64,000 nucleotides of DNA from Streptomyces hygroscopicus (GCF_026168105.1 NZ_LBMW01000002.1:186001-250000); one strand, 5' to 3'; positions 1 to 10,259 are shown, counted from the first letter of the stretch. Notes: generated by a model not told the origin, from the letters alone. A program made the numbers and translations.

Positions 1-695
1 AGAGCCTCGCCAACATGCTGTCGTACGGTGCGCTGCCGCTCACGTTCAAGGAGTCGAGCGTCACCACGGTGACCGCCGCGCTCGGCGGTGAGCAGCTGCA
101 GGCCGGTCTGGTCGCCGGCGCCATCGGCCTGGCCCTGGTCGTGATCTACCTGGTCGTCTACTACCGCGGCCTGTCCGTGATCGCCGTCGCGTCCCTCATG
201 GTCTCCGCGAGCCTCACCTACGTGATCATGGCGTTGCTCGGCCCGACGATCCACTTCGCGTTGAACCTGCCCGCAGTGTGCGGTGCCATCGTCGCGATCG
301 GTATCACGGCGGACTCGTTCATCGTCTACTTCGAACGTGTCCGCGACGAGATCCGGGAAGGCCGCTCCCTGCGCCCCGCCGTCGAGCGGGCCTGGCCCCG
401 CGCCCGGCGCACCATCCTGGTCTCCGACTTCGTGTCCTTCCTCGCCGCCGCGGTGCTCTTCATCGTCACCGTCGGCAAGGTCCAGGGCTTCGCGTTCACG
501 CTCGGTCTGACCACCCTGCTCGACGTGGTGGTGGTGTTCCTCTTCACCAAGCCGCTGCTGACGCTCCTGGCCCGACGGAAGTTCTACGCGAGCGGTCACA
601 GGTGGTCGGGCCTCGATCCGAAGCGACTGGGTGCCAAGCCCCCGCTGCGGCGCACCCGCCGTCCCTCCGCCCCCGTCGAGACGAAGGAGGCGTGA
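1..695 (+). CDS. secD: Protein translocase subunit SecD, C-terminal part
   Basis: The gene runs in from before the window; the reading frame is open from base 3 and about 230 C-terminal residues are visible. SecD works with SecF at the SecYEG translocon, using the proton motive force to help pull exported proteins across the membrane. The visible part has the SecD/SecF pattern of several long hydrophobic segments separated by short charged loops, with a conserved acidic stretch (ITADSFIVYFERVRDEIREG) and a basic C-terminal tail. The stop lies one base before the secF start, with an AAGGAGG ribosome site inside the end of secD, so the two genes are cotranscribed and probably translationally coupled. 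The start is outside the window. Confidence 0.95.
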   Translation, partial: SLANMLSYGALPLTFKESSVTTVTAALGGEQLQAGLVAGAIGLALVVIYLVVYYRGLSVIAVASLMVSASLTYVIMALLGPTIHFALNLPAVCGAIVAIGITADSFIVYFERVRDEIREGRSLRPAVERAWPRARRTILVSDFVSFLAAAVLFIVTVGKVQGFAFTLGLTTLLDVVVVFLFTKPLLTLLARRKFYASGHRWSGLDPKRLGAKPPLRRTRRPSAPVETKEA

Positions 696-696
696 G

Positions 697-1812
697 ATGT
701 CGAAGCTCGGCAACATCGGCGCCCGACTGCACCGTGGCGAGGTCGGTTACGACTTCGTCGGCAACCGCAAGATCTGGTACGGCATCTCCATCCTGATCAC
801 CATCACGGCCATCCTCGGCCTGGCGGTGCGGGGCCTGAACATGGGCATCGAGTTCCAGGGCGGAGCGGTCCTCACCACCCCGAAGACAAGCGTCTCGGTG
901 GCCCAGGCCGAGACCTACGCCCAGGACGCCTCCGGTCACACCGCCGTGGTGCAGAAGCTCGGCACGGGCGGCCTGCGCATCCAGATCGCCGGGGTCGACA
1001 CCGGCAAGTCCGACCAGGTCAAGGACACGCTGGCCAAGGACCTGAACGTCGGTTCCGACAAGATCAACGCCGACCTGGTCGGCCCCAGCTGGGGCCAGCA
1101 GATCGCCGACAAGGCCTGGGAGGGCCTGGCGATCTTCATGGTGCTGGTCGTGATCTACCTGGCGATCGCCTTCGAGTGGCGCATGGCCGTGGCCGCGCTC
1201 GTCGCCCTGGTCCACGACATCACCATCACCACCGGTATCTACGCGCTCGTCGGCTTCGAGGTCACGCCCGGCACCGTGATCGGTCTGCTGACGATCCTCG
1301 GTTACTCGCTCTACGACACGGTCGTCGTCTTCGACAGCCTCAAGGAGCAGACGAAGGACCTCACCAAGCAGACCCGCTGGACCTACAGCGATGTGGCCAA
1401 CCGCTCGATCAACAGCACCCTGGTGCGTTCCATCAACACCACGGTGGTCGCGCTGCTGCCGGTGGCGGGCCTGCTGTTCATCGGCGGCGGCGTCCTCGGC
1501 GCCGGCATGCTCAACGACATCTCGCTGTCGCTGTTCGTCGGCCTCGCGGCCGGTGCGTACTCCTCGATCTTCATCGCCACGCCGCTCGTCGCCGACCTCA
1601 AGGAGCGCGAGCCTCAGATGAAGGCCCTGAGGAAGCGCGTCCTCGCCAAGCGGGCACAGGCCGCCGCCGGGGAAGAGCTCGTCGCGGCGCGCGCCGACGA
1701 CGGATCGGGCGCCGGTGATCCGGAGGATGCCGCGCCCGCGGTCGTCGGCCAGCGCAGCCAGCCCGCGTCCCGCGGACGGGGCCGGGGCCGACCCTCCGGG
1801 AAGCGCCGATGA
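697..1812 (+). CDS. secF: Protein translocase subunit SecF
   Basis: SecF (371 residues) is the partner of SecD in Sec-dependent export. The ATG at 697 is preferred over an upstream in-frame ATG because AAGGAGG lies at 684-690 and the protein then begins MSKLGNIGARL. The N-terminal region has a hydrophobic segment followed by GIEFQGG, the family's conserved GxxFxGG motif. A periplasmic domain follows, then a block of five hydrophobic segments at about residues 145-310, and a charged Arg/Ala-rich tail. Its stop overlaps the apt start as ATGA. SecD and SecF are separate genes here, as in most actinobacteria, not a fused SecDF. Confidence 0.96.
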   Translation: MSKLGNIGARLHRGEVGYDFVGNRKIWYGISILITITAILGLAVRGLNMGIEFQGGAVLTTPKTSVSVAQAETYAQDASGHTAVVQKLGTGGLRIQIAGVDTGKSDQVKDTLAKDLNVGSDKINADLVGPSWGQQIADKAWEGLAIFMVLVVIYLAIAFEWRMAVAALVALVHDITITTGIYALVGFEVTPGTVIGLLTILGYSLYDTVVVFDSLKEQTKDLTKQTRWTYSDVANRSINSTLVRSINTTVVALLPVAGLLFIGGGVLGAGMLNDISLSLFVGLAAGAYSSIFIATPLVADLKEREPQMKALRKRVLAKRAQAAAGEELVAARADDGSGAGDPEDAAPAVVGQRSQPASRGRGRGRPSGKRR

Positions 1813-2369
1813 CGGACATAGAGGCGCCGACGACCGAGATCAGGGAGCTTCTGCTCAGCCGCATCCGTGACGTCCCCGACCACCCCGAGCCGGGTGTGAT
1901 GTTCAAGGACATCACCCCGCTGCTCGCGGACCCGGCGGCGTTCACCGCGTTGACCGACGCTCTGGCGGAGCTGACCGTGCGCCACGGAGCGACGAAGATC
2001 GTCGGCCTGGAGGCCCGCGGCTTCATCCTCGGCGCCCCGGTCGCCGTCCGCGCGGGCGTCGGCTTCGTCCCCGTGCGCAAGGCGGGCAAGCTCCCCGGAG
2101 CAACGCTCAGGCAGGCCTACGACCTGGAGTACGGCTCCGCCGAGATCGAGGTGCACGCCGAGGACCTGGCCCCCGCCGACCGGGTGATGGTCATCGACGA
2201 CGTGCTCGCCACCGGCGGCACCGCCGAGGCCTCGCTCCAGCTCATCCGCCGGGCGGGCGCCGAGGTCGCGGGTGTGTCCGTGCTCATGGAGCTGGGCTTC
2301 CTGGGCGGGCGCGCCCGGCTGGAGCCGGCCCTGGACGGTGCGCCGCTGGAGGCGCTGCTCCAGGTGTGA
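1809..2369 (+). CDS. apt: Adenine phosphoribosyltransferase
   Basis: Converts adenine and PRPP to AMP in the cytoplasm (purine salvage). The 186-residue product has the type-I phosphoribosyltransferase PRPP motif VMVIDDVLATGGTA at about residues 126-139, the ADFV-like segment GVGFVPVRKAGKLPG in the middle, and the short N-terminal 'hood' typical of Apt (PDHPEPGVMFKDITPLL). The ATG overlaps the secF stop by four bases. It sits directly before rel, an arrangement known in streptomycetes, where purine nucleotide supply and (p)ppGpp metabolism are adjacent. Confidence 0.95.
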   Translation: MTDIEAPTTEIRELLLSRIRDVPDHPEPGVMFKDITPLLADPAAFTALTDALAELTVRHGATKIVGLEARGFILGAPVAVRAGVGFVPVRKAGKLPGATLRQAYDLEYGSAEIEVHAEDLAPADRVMVIDDVLATGGTAEASLQLIRRAGAEVAGVSVLMELGFLGGRARLEPALDGAPLEALLQV

Positions 2370-2420
2370 GACCCGCGCGGTACACCTCCGCGCAAGGACA
2401 AGGACGGCCGTAGGACGCCG

Positions 2421-2455
2421 CGAGGCGGGCCCGGAGGAATCCGGCGCCCGCCTCG
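2421..2455 (+). terminator. Hairpin terminator between apt and relA
   Basis: Arms CGAGGCGGGC (2421-2430) and GCCCGCCTCG (2446-2455) are exactly complementary, and inner CCGG/CCGG can extend the stem. A T-rich run follows (GTTTCT). It could end the secDF-apt transcript or let only part of it read into relA. Confidence 0.6.
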
Positions 2456-2516
2456 TGCGTTTCTCCTGTGAAGGCGATCTCGGCGGCCTCCGGGCGAGCC
2501 CGGAGCCCGGGATCGC

Positions 2517-2522
2517 TACCAT
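2517..2522 (+). promoter_or_regulatory. Possible -10 element of a relA promoter
   Basis: TACCAT lies about 50 bases before the relA start and after the hairpin, the expected place for a separate relA promoter. I see no convincing -35 hexamer, so the call rests on the -10 match and position only. Confidence 0.35.
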
Positions 2523-2573
2523 GGGGTCTCCGGAGCCTGACCGGGGGACCCGGATCGCGCACGAGGAGCCCTC

Positions 2574-5102
2574 TTGGCAGACGAGGCCCAGCACCTGACC
2601 GCGGCCAAGCCCGACCCGACGTCGAAGGCCGCGGCCCAGCCCGCGCGCGCCGCGAAGGACGCCTCGCACGGGCCGGTCGAGCACGCCCAGTCCGCGCCCG
2701 TCGAGCAGGCAGCCGAGCAGCCACGTCCCAAGCCGGTCCCGCCCGAGCGCACCCCGGCGGTCCGCCCGGCTCCGGCCCCGCCCGCGCGCTCCGGCTCCTC
2801 CAACCGCGTCCGCGCCCGCCTCGCCCGTCTCGGTGTACAGCGCGCCAACCCGTACAACCCGGTCCTCGAGCCGCTGCTTCGGATAGTGCGCAGCAACGAC
2901 CCGAAGATCGAGAACGCGACCCTCCGCCAGATCGAGCGTGCCTACCAGGTCGCCGAGCGCTGGCACCGCGGCCAGAAGCGCAAGAGCGGCGACCCGTACA
3001 TCACGCACCCGCTCGCCGTGACCACCATCCTCGCCGAGCTCGGCATGGACCCGGCCACCCTCATGGCGGGCCTCCTGCACGACACCGTCGAGGACACCGA
3101 GTACGGCCTGGACCAGCTGCGCCGCGACTTCGGCGACACCGTCGCGCTCCTCGTCGACGGCGTCACCAAGCTGGACAAGGTCAAGTTCGGCGAGGCCGCG
3201 CAGGCCGAGACCGTCCGCAAGATGGTCGTCGCCATGGCCAAGGACCCGCGCGTCCTGGTCATCAAGCTCGCCGACCGCCTGCACAACATGCGCACGATGC
3301 GCTACCTCAAGCGCGAGAAGCAGGAGAAGAAGGCGCGCGAGACGCTGGAGATCTACGCGCCACTCGCCCACCGGCTGGGCATGAACACCATCAAATGGGA
3401 GCTGGAGGACCTCGCCTTCGCGATCCTCTACCCCAAGATGTACGACGAGATCGTCCGCCTGGTCGCCGAGCGCGCCCCCAAACGCGACGAGTACCTCGCC
3501 ATAGTGACCGACGAGGTCCAGGCCGACCTGCGCGCCGCCCGCATCAAGGCGACCGTCACCGGCCGCCCCAAGCACTACTACAGCGTCTACCAGAAGATGA
3601 TCGTCCGCGGCCGGGACTTCGCGGAGATCTACGATCTGGTCGGCATCCGCGTCCTCGTCGACACGGTCCGCGACTGCTACGCGGCACTGGGCACGGTCCA
3701 CGCCCGCTGGAACCCGGTTCCGGGGCGGTTCAAGGACTACATCGCGATGCCCAAGTTCAACATGTACCAGTCGCTGCACACGACGGTGATCGGTCCCAAC
3801 GGCAAGCCCGTCGAACTCCAGATCCGCACGTTCGACATGCACCGTCGTGCCGAATACGGCATCGCCGCGCACTGGAAGTACAAGCAGGAGGCCGTCGCGG
3901 GCGCCTCCAAGATCCGTACGGACGCGCCTCGGTCGAGCGCCAAGAACGCCAAGGACCACGACGCCGTCAACGACATGGCGTGGCTGCGCCAGTTGCTGGA
4001 CTGGCAGAAGGAGACCGAGGACCCGAGCGAGTTCCTGGAGTCCCTTCGCTTCGACCTGTCCCGCAACGAGGTCTTCGTTTTCACCCCCAAGGGCGACGTC
4101 ATAGCGCTGCCGGCCGGCGCCACTCCGGTGGACTTCGCCTACGCGGTCCACACGGAGGTCGGCCACCGCACCATAGGGGCCAGGGTCAACGGACGGCTGG
4201 TCCCGCTGGAATCCACCCTGGACAACGGCGACTTGGTGGAGGTCTTCACCTCCAAGGCACCCGGCGCGGGCCCGTCCCGCGACTGGCTCGGCTTCGTGAA
4301 GTCGCCGCGCGCCCGCAACAAGATCCGCGCCTGGTTCTCCAAGGAGCGGCGCGACGAGGCGATCGAGCAGGGCAAGGACGCGATCGCGCGGGCGATGCGC
4401 AAGCAGAACCTGCCGATCCAGCGCATCCTCACCGGCGACTCGCTGGTGACTCTCGCCCACGAGATGCGCTACCCCGACATCTCTTCGCTGTACGCGGCGA
4501 TCGGCGAGGGCCATGTGGCCGCGCAGAACGTCGTGCAGAAGCTGGTGCAGGCCCTCGGCGGCGAGGAAGCGGCCACCGAGGAGATCGACGAGGCCGTTCC
4601 GCCGTCGCGGAGCCGCGGCCGTAAGCGGCGCCGCAGGGAGGACCCCGGCGTCGTCGTCAAGGGCGTCGATGACGTCTGGGTCAAACTGGCCCGCTGCTGT
4701 ACGCCCGTCCCCGGCGACCCCATCATCGGCTTCGTCACGCGCGGTAGCGGCGTATCGGTTCATCGCAGCGACTGCGTGAACGTGGAGTCACTGTCGCGCG
4801 AGCCCGAGCGCATCCTCGACGTGGAGTGGGCCCCCACCCAGTCGTCCGTCTTCCTGGTCGCGATCCAGGTGGAGGCGCTGGACCGCTCGCGACTGCTCTC
4901 GGATGTCACCCGGGTCCTGTCCGACCAGCACGTCAACATCCTCTCGGCGGCGGTTCAGACCTCCCGCGACCGCGTGGCCACCTCCCGTTTCACCTTCGAG
5001 ATGGGTGACCCGAAGCACCTGGGCCACGTCCTGAAGGCGGTACGGGGCGTGGAGGGCGTGTACGACGTGTACCGCGTGACATCGGCCCGCAGGCCGTCGT
5101 AG
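2574..5102 (+). CDS. relA: Bifunctional (p)ppGpp synthetase/hydrolase (Rel)
   Basis: Makes and degrades the alarmone (p)ppGpp and so sets the stringent response, which in streptomycetes also feeds into antibiotic production. The 842-residue product has, in order: a proline/alanine-rich N-terminal extension of about 80 residues; the HD hydrolase domain with YITHPLAV and LLHDTVEDT (His169-Asp170); the synthetase domain ([29 protein letters not shown]); a TGS domain from about residue 497 ([14 protein letters not shown]); a Cys-containing zinc-finger-like segment ([10 protein letters not shown]); and a C-terminal ACT domain from about 758. With an intact HD site it should be bifunctional despite the conventional name relA. 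The start is TTG at 2574, a few bases after GAGGAG. Confidence 0.96.
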   Translation: MADEAQHLTAAKPDPTSKAAAQPARAAKDASHGPVEHAQSAPVEQAAEQPRPKPVPPERTPAVRPAPAPPARSGSSNRVRARLARLGVQRANPYNPVLEPLLRIVRSNDPKIENATLRQIERAYQVAERWHRGQKRKSGDPYITHPLAVTTILAELGMDPATLMAGLLHDTVEDTEYGLDQLRRDFGDTVALLVDGVTKLDKVKFGEAAQAETVRKMVVAMAKDPRVLVIKLADRLHNMRTMRYLKREKQEKKARETLEIYAPLAHRLGMNTIKWELEDLAFAILYPKMYDEIVRLVAERAPKRDEYLAIVTDEVQADLRAARIKATVTGRPKHYYSVYQKMIVRGRDFAEIYDLVGIRVLVDTVRDCYAALGTVHARWNPVPGRFKDYIAMPKFNMYQSLHTTVIGPNGKPVELQIRTFDMHRRAEYGIAAHWKYKQEAVAGASKIRTDAPRSSAKNAKDHDAVNDMAWLRQLLDWQKETEDPSEFLESLRFDLSRNEVFVFTPKGDVIALPAGATPVDFAYAVHTEVGHRTIGARVNGRLVPLESTLDNGDLVEVFTSKAPGAGPSRDWLGFVKSPRARNKIRAWFSKERRDEAIEQGKDAIARAMRKQNLPIQRILTGDSLVTLAHEMRYPDISSLYAAIGEGHVAAQNVVQKLVQALGGEEAATEEIDEAVPPSRSRGRKRRRREDPGVVVKGVDDVWVKLARCCTPVPGDPIIGFVTRGSGVSVHRSDCVNVESLSREPERILDVEWAPTQSSVFLVAIQVEALDRSRLLSDVTRVLSDQHVNILSAAVQTSRDRVATSRFTFEMGDPKHLGHVLKAVRGVEGVYDVYRVTSARRPS

Positions 5103-5123
5103 CCGGCCGTCGGCACGGCAGAC

Positions 5124-5162
5124 GAGAGGGGCTCCCGTACGCACCGTACGGGAGCCCCTCTC
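5124..5162. terminator. Bidirectional terminator between relA and the DUF349 gene
   Basis: A perfect 18-bp stem (5124-5141 with 5145-5162) closes a CAC loop. It lies between two convergent genes and is symmetrical, so it can serve both strands. Confidence 0.85.
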
Positions 5163-5182
5163 GCAGGCAGGGGACGGGAGCC

Positions 5183-6412
5183 TCAGCCGCCGAACTCCTG
5201 CAGGCCCTTCAGCGCCTGGTCCAGGAGCGCCTGGCGGCCCTCCAGTTCCCTCTCCAGCTTGTCGGCCTTGGCGTTGTTGCCCTGGGCCCGAGCCTGCTCG
5301 ATCTGGCCCTGCAGCTTGTCCACGGCCGCCTGGAGCTGGCCGGTGAGGCCCTCGGCGCGAGCCCGCGCCTCCGGGTTCGTCCGGCGCCACTCGGTCTCCT
5401 CGGCCTCCTGAATGGCGCGGTCGACCGCGTGCATCCGGCCCTCGATCCGCGGACGCGAATCGCGCGGCACATGACCGATGGCCTCCCAGCGCTCGTTGAT
5501 CGAGCGGAAGGCGGCACGGGCGGCCTTCAGGTCCGTGATCGGCAGCAGCTTCTCCGCCTCCTCGGCCAGCTCCTCCTTCAGCTTGAGGTTCTCGGCCTGC
5601 TCGGCGTCCCGCTCCGCGAAGACCGAGCTGCGGGCGGCGAAGAAGACGTCCTGGGCGCCGCGGAAGCGGTTCCACAGATCGTCCTCGTGCTCGCGCTGCG
5701 CGCGGCCCGCCGCCTTCCACTCGGACATCAGATCGCGGTAGCGCGCGGCCGTCGGACCCCAGTCGGTCGAGTCCGACAGGGCCTCGGCCTCGGCGACCAG
5801 CCGCTCCTTGGTCTTGCGGGCATCCTCGCGCTGTGCGTCGAGCTGCGCGAAGTGCGCCTTGCGGCGCTTGGAGAACGCCGACCGGGCGTGCGAGAAGCGG
5901 TGCCACAGCTCGTCGTCCGACTTCCGGTCGAGCCGGGGCAGCCCCTTCCAGGTGTCCACCAGCGCCCGCAGCCGCTCGCCGGCCGCGCGCCACTGGTCGG
6001 ACTGCGCCAGCTCCTCCGCCTCGACGACCAGCGCCTCCTTGGCGTGACGGGCCTCGTCGGACTGCTTGGCCCGCTGCGCCTTGCGCTCCTCACGGCGCGA
6101 CTCGACGGTCTTCACGAGCTTGTCCAGGCGCTCCCGCAGCGCGTCCAGGTCACCGACCGCATGGTGGGCCTCCACCTGCTCGCGCAGGTGGTCGATGGCG
6201 GTCTGGGCGTCCTTCGCCGACAGGTCGGTGGTCTGCACACGCCGCTCGAGGAGGCCGATCTCGACAACCAAGCCCTCGTACTTGCGCTCGAAGTAGGCCA
6301 GCGCTTCCTCAGGGGAGCCGGCCTGCCAGGAACCGACGACCTGCTCGCCGTCGGCCGTACGCACGTACACGGTCCCCGTCTCGTCGACGCGGCCCCACGG
6401 GTCGCTGCTCAC
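5183..6412 (-). CDS. DUF349 domain protein (coiled-coil, function unknown)
   Basis: A 409-residue acidic, Ala/Glu/Arg-rich protein with no hydrophobic segment, so probably cytoplasmic. After an N-terminal region of about 70 residues (DETGTVYVRTADGEQVVGSW) it is a succession of similar units of about 75 residues, each holding a Trp-rich signature such as SDQWRAAGERLRALVDTWKG or STDWGPTAARYRDLMSEWKA. These are the DUF349 repeats, and the C-terminus is a predicted coiled coil. The family has no settled role that I know of. The start is GTG at 6412, with GGAGGAGG a few bases upstream. It converges on relA; the cyclophilin gene lies upstream on the same strand. Confidence 0.85.
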   Translation of the reverse strand: MSSDPWGRVDETGTVYVRTADGEQVVGSWQAGSPEEALAYFERKYEGLVVEIGLLERRVQTTDLSAKDAQTAIDHLREQVEAHHAVGDLDALRERLDKLVKTVESRREERKAQRAKQSDEARHAKEALVVEAEELAQSDQWRAAGERLRALVDTWKGLPRLDRKSDDELWHRFSHARSAFSKRRKAHFAQLDAQREDARKTKERLVAEAEALSDSTDWGPTAARYRDLMSEWKAAGRAQREHEDDLWNRFRGAQDVFFAARSSVFAERDAEQAENLKLKEELAEEAEKLLPITDLKAARAAFRSINERWEAIGHVPRDSRPRIEGRMHAVDRAIQEAEETEWRRTNPEARARAEGLTGQLQAAVDKLQGQIEQARAQGNNAKADKLERELEGRQALLDQALKGLQEFGG

Positions 6413-6547
6413 AGCGCCTCCTCCACATGATGCCTATGGGGAGCCTCAGCGCCCCCGAGCATCGTCCACAGTTTCGTCACGGCCAACATAGGCGAACGGC
6501 GGGGCGGCTGTCCGCATCCCGCGCGACCGAAATTTCGCAGTTGACGG

Positions 6548-7369
6548 TCAGGATTTCGTCACAGTCGCCTTGTTGATCACGACGGTTGCGTTGGGTGCTC
6601 CGTCGCCCGCTCCCGTGCTCTCGCCGGCGGCGGCGATTTTCTTCAGGACCTTCAGGCCCGCCGCGTCGACGGTACCGAACGGTGTGTAGGTGGGCGGCAA
6701 CTGGCTGTCCTGGTACACCAGGAAGAACTGGCTGCCGCCGGTGTGCTTCTGCCCGGTGTTCGCCATCGCGATCGTGCCCGCCGGGTACACGTTCCCCTTG
6801 AGGCTCGTGTCCTTGAGGTTCTCGTCCGGGATGGTGTATCCGGGTCCGCCGGTGCCGGTGCCCTTGGGGTCGCCGCACTGCAGCACGTAGATGCCGTTGG
6901 TGGTGAGCCGGTGGCACTTGGTGTGATCGAAGAAGCCCTGACCCGCGAGGAAGTTGAACGAGTTCACGGTGTGCGGGGCGGCGGCCGTCTTCAGCGCGAT
7001 GCCGATGTCGCCGCACGTCGTCGCGAGCTTCATCGTGTACTTCGCGGACGTGTCGATGGTCATCGCCGGCTCCTGCTTCCAGCTCAGCGGCTTGACCTTG
7101 CCCGCGGCGGGCTTACCGCACGGGTCCGGAGCCTTGCTGGGGGCGGAGGCACTGGGGGACACCTCGGCGCCCGCGTTGGCCTTCTTGCCGTCGTTCTTGA
7201 AGACTCCGGTCGCGAACGACACGACGCTGCCCACCAGAACCACGCCGAGCACCGACGCGATCACGGAATTGCGCACGCGGGCCTTGCGCCGCGCCTCCGT
7301 GCGCCGCTGCTGTTGCCGCAAGAACTTCTCCCGGGCGAGCTGTCGCCGCCGCTGTTCCTGGGTGACCAC
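6548..7369 (-). CDS. Membrane-anchored cyclophilin-type peptidyl-prolyl isomerase
   Basis: A 273-residue protein with a strongly basic N-terminus rich in Arg and Gln (residues 1-33), one hydrophobic segment at about 34-57, a Ser/Pro/Ala linker, then a cyclophilin domain from about residue 105. The domain shows the family's core (CHRL, QCGDPKGTGTGGPGYTIPDE, GSQFFLVYQDSQLPPTYTPFG). It would catalyse cis/trans isomerisation of prolyl bonds outside the membrane, fitting a role in folding exported proteins. The start is GTG at 7369 after GAGGAGA. Function is by family only. Confidence 0.88.
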   Translation of the reverse strand: MVTQEQRRRQLAREKFLRQQQRRTEARRKARVRNSVIASVLGVVLVGSVVSFATGVFKNDGKKANAGAEVSPSASAPSKAPDPCGKPAAGKVKPLSWKQEPAMTIDTSAKYTMKLATTCGDIGIALKTAAAPHTVNSFNFLAGQGFFDHTKCHRLTTNGIYVLQCGDPKGTGTGGPGYTIPDENLKDTSLKGNVYPAGTIAMANTGQKHTGGSQFFLVYQDSQLPPTYTPFGTVDAAGLKVLKKIAAAGESTGAGDGAPNATVVINKATVTKS

Positions 7370-7484
7370 GGGGTTTTCTCCTCATGCGTCTCGTACGCCG
7401 ACCGGTACGCGTGCGTCTGGTGTGCCGACCGCATGCGCGTGCCCCGTACCGTATATGGGTTCGCTGAGGAATCGGCAGCGCCGG

Positions 7485-7490
7485 TAGGCT
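7485..7490 (+). promoter_or_regulatory. Possible -10 element for the MBL-hisS pair
   Basis: TAGGCT in the context CCGGTAGGCTCTGAC is a frequent streptomycete -10 form and lies about 45 bases before the MBL-fold gene. TTCGCT at 7460-7465 is a weak -35 candidate with a long 19-base spacer. Confidence 0.35.
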
Positions 7491-7534
7491 CTGACCCACA
7501 GCCAGTGACCCGTACGCCACAACAAAGGACGATC

Positions 7535-8248
7535 GTGCTGATTGCCGGGTTCCCCGCCGGGGCCTGGGGGACCAACTGTTATCTGGTCGCCCCCGCCGCG
7601 GGTGAGGAGTGTGTGATCATCGACCCGGGCCACCAGGCCGCCCAGGGAGTCGAGGAGGCGCTCCGGAAGCATCGGCTCAAGCCCGTCGCAGTCGTCCTCA
7701 CCCATGGCCACATCGACCATGTCGCCTCGGTCGTGCCGGTGTGCGGAGCCCACGACGTGCCGGCCTGGATCCACCCCGAGGACCGGTACATGATGAGCGA
7801 CCCGGAGAAGGCGCTCGGGCGATCCATCGGAATGCCGCTGATGGGCGAGCTCACGGTGGGCGAGCCGGACGACGTCAAGGAACTCGCCGACGGTACGCGG
7901 CTGGAGCTTGCCGGTCTGGAGCTGTCCGTCGCGCACGCGCCCGGCCATACCAAGGGGTCGGTGACCTTCGGCATGCCCGAGGCGGCGGACATCCCGCCGA
8001 TCCTCTTCTCGGGCGACCTGCTGTTCGCCGGCTCCATCGGACGCACCGACCTGCCCGGCGGCGACATGGCCGAGATCCTCGACTCGCTGGCCCGTGTGTG
8101 CCTGCCGCTCGACGACTCGACCGTGGTGCTGTCCGGCCACGGCCCCCAGACGACCATCGGCCAGGAGCGCGCCACCAACCCCTATCTGCGCCAGGTGGCG
8201 GCCGGCCCGGGAGCGCACCTCGACGACGCTCCCCGACGAGGAATGTGA
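7535..8248 (+). CDS. MBL-fold metallo-hydrolase (glyoxalase II-like)
   Basis: A 237-residue metallo-beta-lactamase-fold hydrolase. The metal-binding signature THGHIDH is at residues 56-62, a further His ligand is in HAPGHTKGS, and the metal-bridging Asp is in [19 protein letters not shown]. This set is typical of the glyoxalase II/YcbL group, which hydrolyses thioesters such as S-D-lactoylglutathione analogues. Streptomycetes use mycothiol rather than glutathione, so the true substrate is unknown. The start is GTG at 7535. The gene ends 11 bases before hisS and is probably cotranscribed with it, a pairing common in actinobacteria. Confidence 0.88.
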   Translation: MLIAGFPAGAWGTNCYLVAPAAGEECVIIDPGHQAAQGVEEALRKHRLKPVAVVLTHGHIDHVASVVPVCGAHDVPAWIHPEDRYMMSDPEKALGRSIGMPLMGELTVGEPDDVKELADGTRLELAGLELSVAHAPGHTKGSVTFGMPEAADIPPILFSGDLLFAGSIGRTDLPGGDMAEILDSLARVCLPLDDSTVVLSGHGPQTTIGQERATNPYLRQVAAGPGAHLDDAPRRGM

Positions 8249-8259
8249 CGAGACCTTTC

Positions 8260-9522
8260 GTGAGCACCTTCAAGGCCCCCAAGGGCACGTACGACCTGAT
8301 CCCGCCGCGCTCTGCGACGTTCCTGGCGGTCCGCGAGGCGATCGCCGCTCCGCTGCGCAACTCCGGTTACGGCTACATCGAGACGCCCGGGTTCGAGAAC
8401 GTCGAGCTGTTCTCGCGTGGCGTGGGCGAGTCCACCGACATCGTGACGAAGGAGATGTACGCCTTCGAGACCAAGGGCGGCGACAGGCTGGCCCTGCGCC
8501 CGGAGGGCACCGCCTCCGTACTGCGTGCGGCGCTGGAGGCCAACCTGCACAAGGTGGGCAACCTCCCGGTCAAGCTCTGGTACTCCGGCTCGTACTACCG
8601 GTACGAGAAGCCGCAGGCGGGCCGATACCGCCACTTCTCGCAGGTCGGCGCGGAGGCGATCGGCGCCGAGGACCCGGCGCTCGACGCCGAGTTGATCATC
8701 CTGGCGGACCAGGCGTACCGCTCGCTGGGCCTCAGGAACTTCCGCATCCTGCTGAACAGCCTGGGCGACAAGGAGTGCCGTCCGGTCTACCGGGCCGCCC
8801 TGCAGGACTTCCTGCGCGGTCTGGACCTGGACGAGGACACCCGCCGCCGCGTCGACATCAACCCGCTGCGGGTGCTGGACGACAAGCGCGAGTCGGTCCA
8901 GAAGCAGCTGACGGGCGCCCCGCTGCTGCGCGACTACCTGTGCGATGCGTGCAAGGCGTACCACGAGGAGGTCCGTGAGCTGATCACGGCGGCAGGCGTG
9001 GGGTTCGAGGACGACCCGAAGCTGGTGCGCGGGCTGGACTACTACACGCGTACGACCTTCGAGTTCGTCCACGACGGTCTGGGCTCCCAGTCCGCGGTGG
9101 GCGGCGGCGGCCGCTACGACGGTCTGTCCGAGATGATCGGCGGCCCCGCGCTGCCGTCCGTGGGCTGGGCTTTGGGCGTCGACCGCACCGTGCTGGCCCT
9201 GGAGGCGGAGGGCGTCGAACTCCAACTGCCCGCGTCCACCAGTGTGTTCGCGGTCCCGCTGGGCGAGGAGGCGCGGCGCGTCCTCTTCGCCAAGGTCACG
9301 GAGCTGCGCAAGGTGGGCATTGCGGCGGACTTCTCGTACGGCGGCAAGGGACTCAAGGGTGCGATGAAGAGCGCGAACCGCAGCGGCGCCCGCTACGCGA
9401 TCGTCGCGGGCGAACGCGACCTCGCCGAGGGCGTCGTCCAGCTCAAGGACATGGAGTCCGGCGAGCAGACGGCGATCGGGGTGAACGAGATCGTGGCGGA
9501 GCTGGAGTCCCGGCTCGGCTGA
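8260..9522 (+). CDS. hisS: Histidyl-tRNA synthetase
   Basis: Charges tRNA-His with histidine. The 420-residue protein is a class II synthetase: it starts with the family sequence [15 protein letters not shown], contains the motif-2 region ([28 protein letters not shown]), the histidine-specific [15 protein letters not shown], motif 3 around [12 protein letters not shown], and a C-terminal anticodon-binding domain from about residue 330. GTG at 8260 is chosen because it gives the usual N-terminus. A strong terminator follows, so the MBL gene and hisS form one short transcription unit. Confidence 0.97.
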   Translation: MSTFKAPKGTYDLIPPRSATFLAVREAIAAPLRNSGYGYIETPGFENVELFSRGVGESTDIVTKEMYAFETKGGDRLALRPEGTASVLRAALEANLHKVGNLPVKLWYSGSYYRYEKPQAGRYRHFSQVGAEAIGAEDPALDAELIILADQAYRSLGLRNFRILLNSLGDKECRPVYRAALQDFLRGLDLDEDTRRRVDINPLRVLDDKRESVQKQLTGAPLLRDYLCDACKAYHEEVRELITAAGVGFEDDPKLVRGLDYYTRTTFEFVHDGLGSQSAVGGGGRYDGLSEMIGGPALPSVGWALGVDRTVLALEAEGVELQLPASTSVFAVPLGEEARRVLFAKVTELRKVGIAADFSYGGKGLKGAMKSANRSGARYAIVAGERDLAEGVVQLKDMESGEQTAIGVNEIVAELESRLG

Positions 9523-9545
9523 ACCGGTACGACACCACCACATGA

Positions 9546-9580
9546 GAAGGGCCCCGGGCACACGTTGCCCGGGGCCCTTC
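9546..9580. terminator. Terminator after hisS
   Basis: A perfect 15-bp stem (9546-9560 with 9566-9580) closes a five-base loop between hisS and the convergent response-regulator gene. Its symmetry allows it to act on both strands. Confidence 0.85.
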
Positions 9581-9632
9581 CCCGTGGATCGGCCGATCGT
9601 GCCGCAGGGCGCCGGTCACCGAGCTGTGGTGT

Positions 9633-10259
9633 TCATCGGTCGAGCAGCCCGTGCCGCATCGCGCTGATCACCGCCGCCGTTCTGTCGTCCACCCCGAGCT
9701 TTCCGAAGATCCGCAGCAGATGGGTCTTCACCGTCGACTCCCCGATGAACAGCCGCCGCCCGATCTCGGCATTGGTGCAGCCCTCGGCCACCAGCCGCAG
9801 AACCGCCGTCTCCCGGTCCGACAGGCGTGGGCGCTCCGGCTTGGTGCGGAGCCGGTCGACCAGGCGGGCCGCCACCGAGGGCGCCAGCACCGTCTCCCCC
9901 CGGGCCGCCGCCCGTACCGCGTCCGCCAGCTCGGCCCGCGGCAGGTCCTTGAGCAGATAGCCCGCCGCCCCGGCCTCCACGGCCCGCAGGATGTCCCGGT
10001 CCGTTTCGTACGTCGTCAGGACGATCACCCGGCACGGCAGCCCAGCCTGAGTCATCCGGGCAATGGAGTCGACACCTCCGCCGCCCGGCATCCGCAGATC
10101 CATCAGCACGATGTCCGGCCGGAGCCGGGCCGCCAGGGCCTCGGCCTGTGGCCCGGCGGCGGCGTCGGCGACGACCTCCAGGTCGGGCTCCGCGTTCAGC
10201 ATCGCGCGCAGCCCCTCCCGTACGACGGGGTGGTCGTCGGCGAGGACGATACGGATCAC
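9633..10259 (-). CDS. LuxR/NarL-family response regulator
   Basis: A 208-residue two-component response regulator. The receiver domain has the acidic pocket (VLADDHP at residues 5-11), the phospho-acceptor Asp54 in VLMDLRMPGGG, and Thr/Lys switch residues (VIVLTTYE, LLKDLPRAEL). A C-terminal LuxR-type helix-turn-helix follows at about 143-200 (LSDRETAVLRLVAEGCTNAEIGRRL). It starts with GTG at 10259, overlapping the kinase stop (GTGA), so it is the last gene of a four-gene operon with an ABC transporter. The natural inference is that it controls this operon. Confidence 0.93.
   Translation of the reverse strand: MIRIVLADDHPVVREGLRAMLNAEPDLEVVADAAAGPQAEALAARLRPDIVLMDLRMPGGGGVDSIARMTQAGLPCRVIVLTTYETDRDILRAVEAGAAGYLLKDLPRAELADAVRAAARGETVLAPSVAARLVDRLRTKPERPRLSDRETAVLRLVAEGCTNAEIGRRLFIGESTVKTHLLRIFGKLGVDDRTAAVISAMRHGLLDR

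Noticed and set aside
1614..4763. A 1049-residue minus-strand open frame over secF, apt and relA
   Set aside because: It is antisense to well-supported genes; long antisense frames are expected in DNA of this composition, and its composition is low complexity with no recognisable domain.
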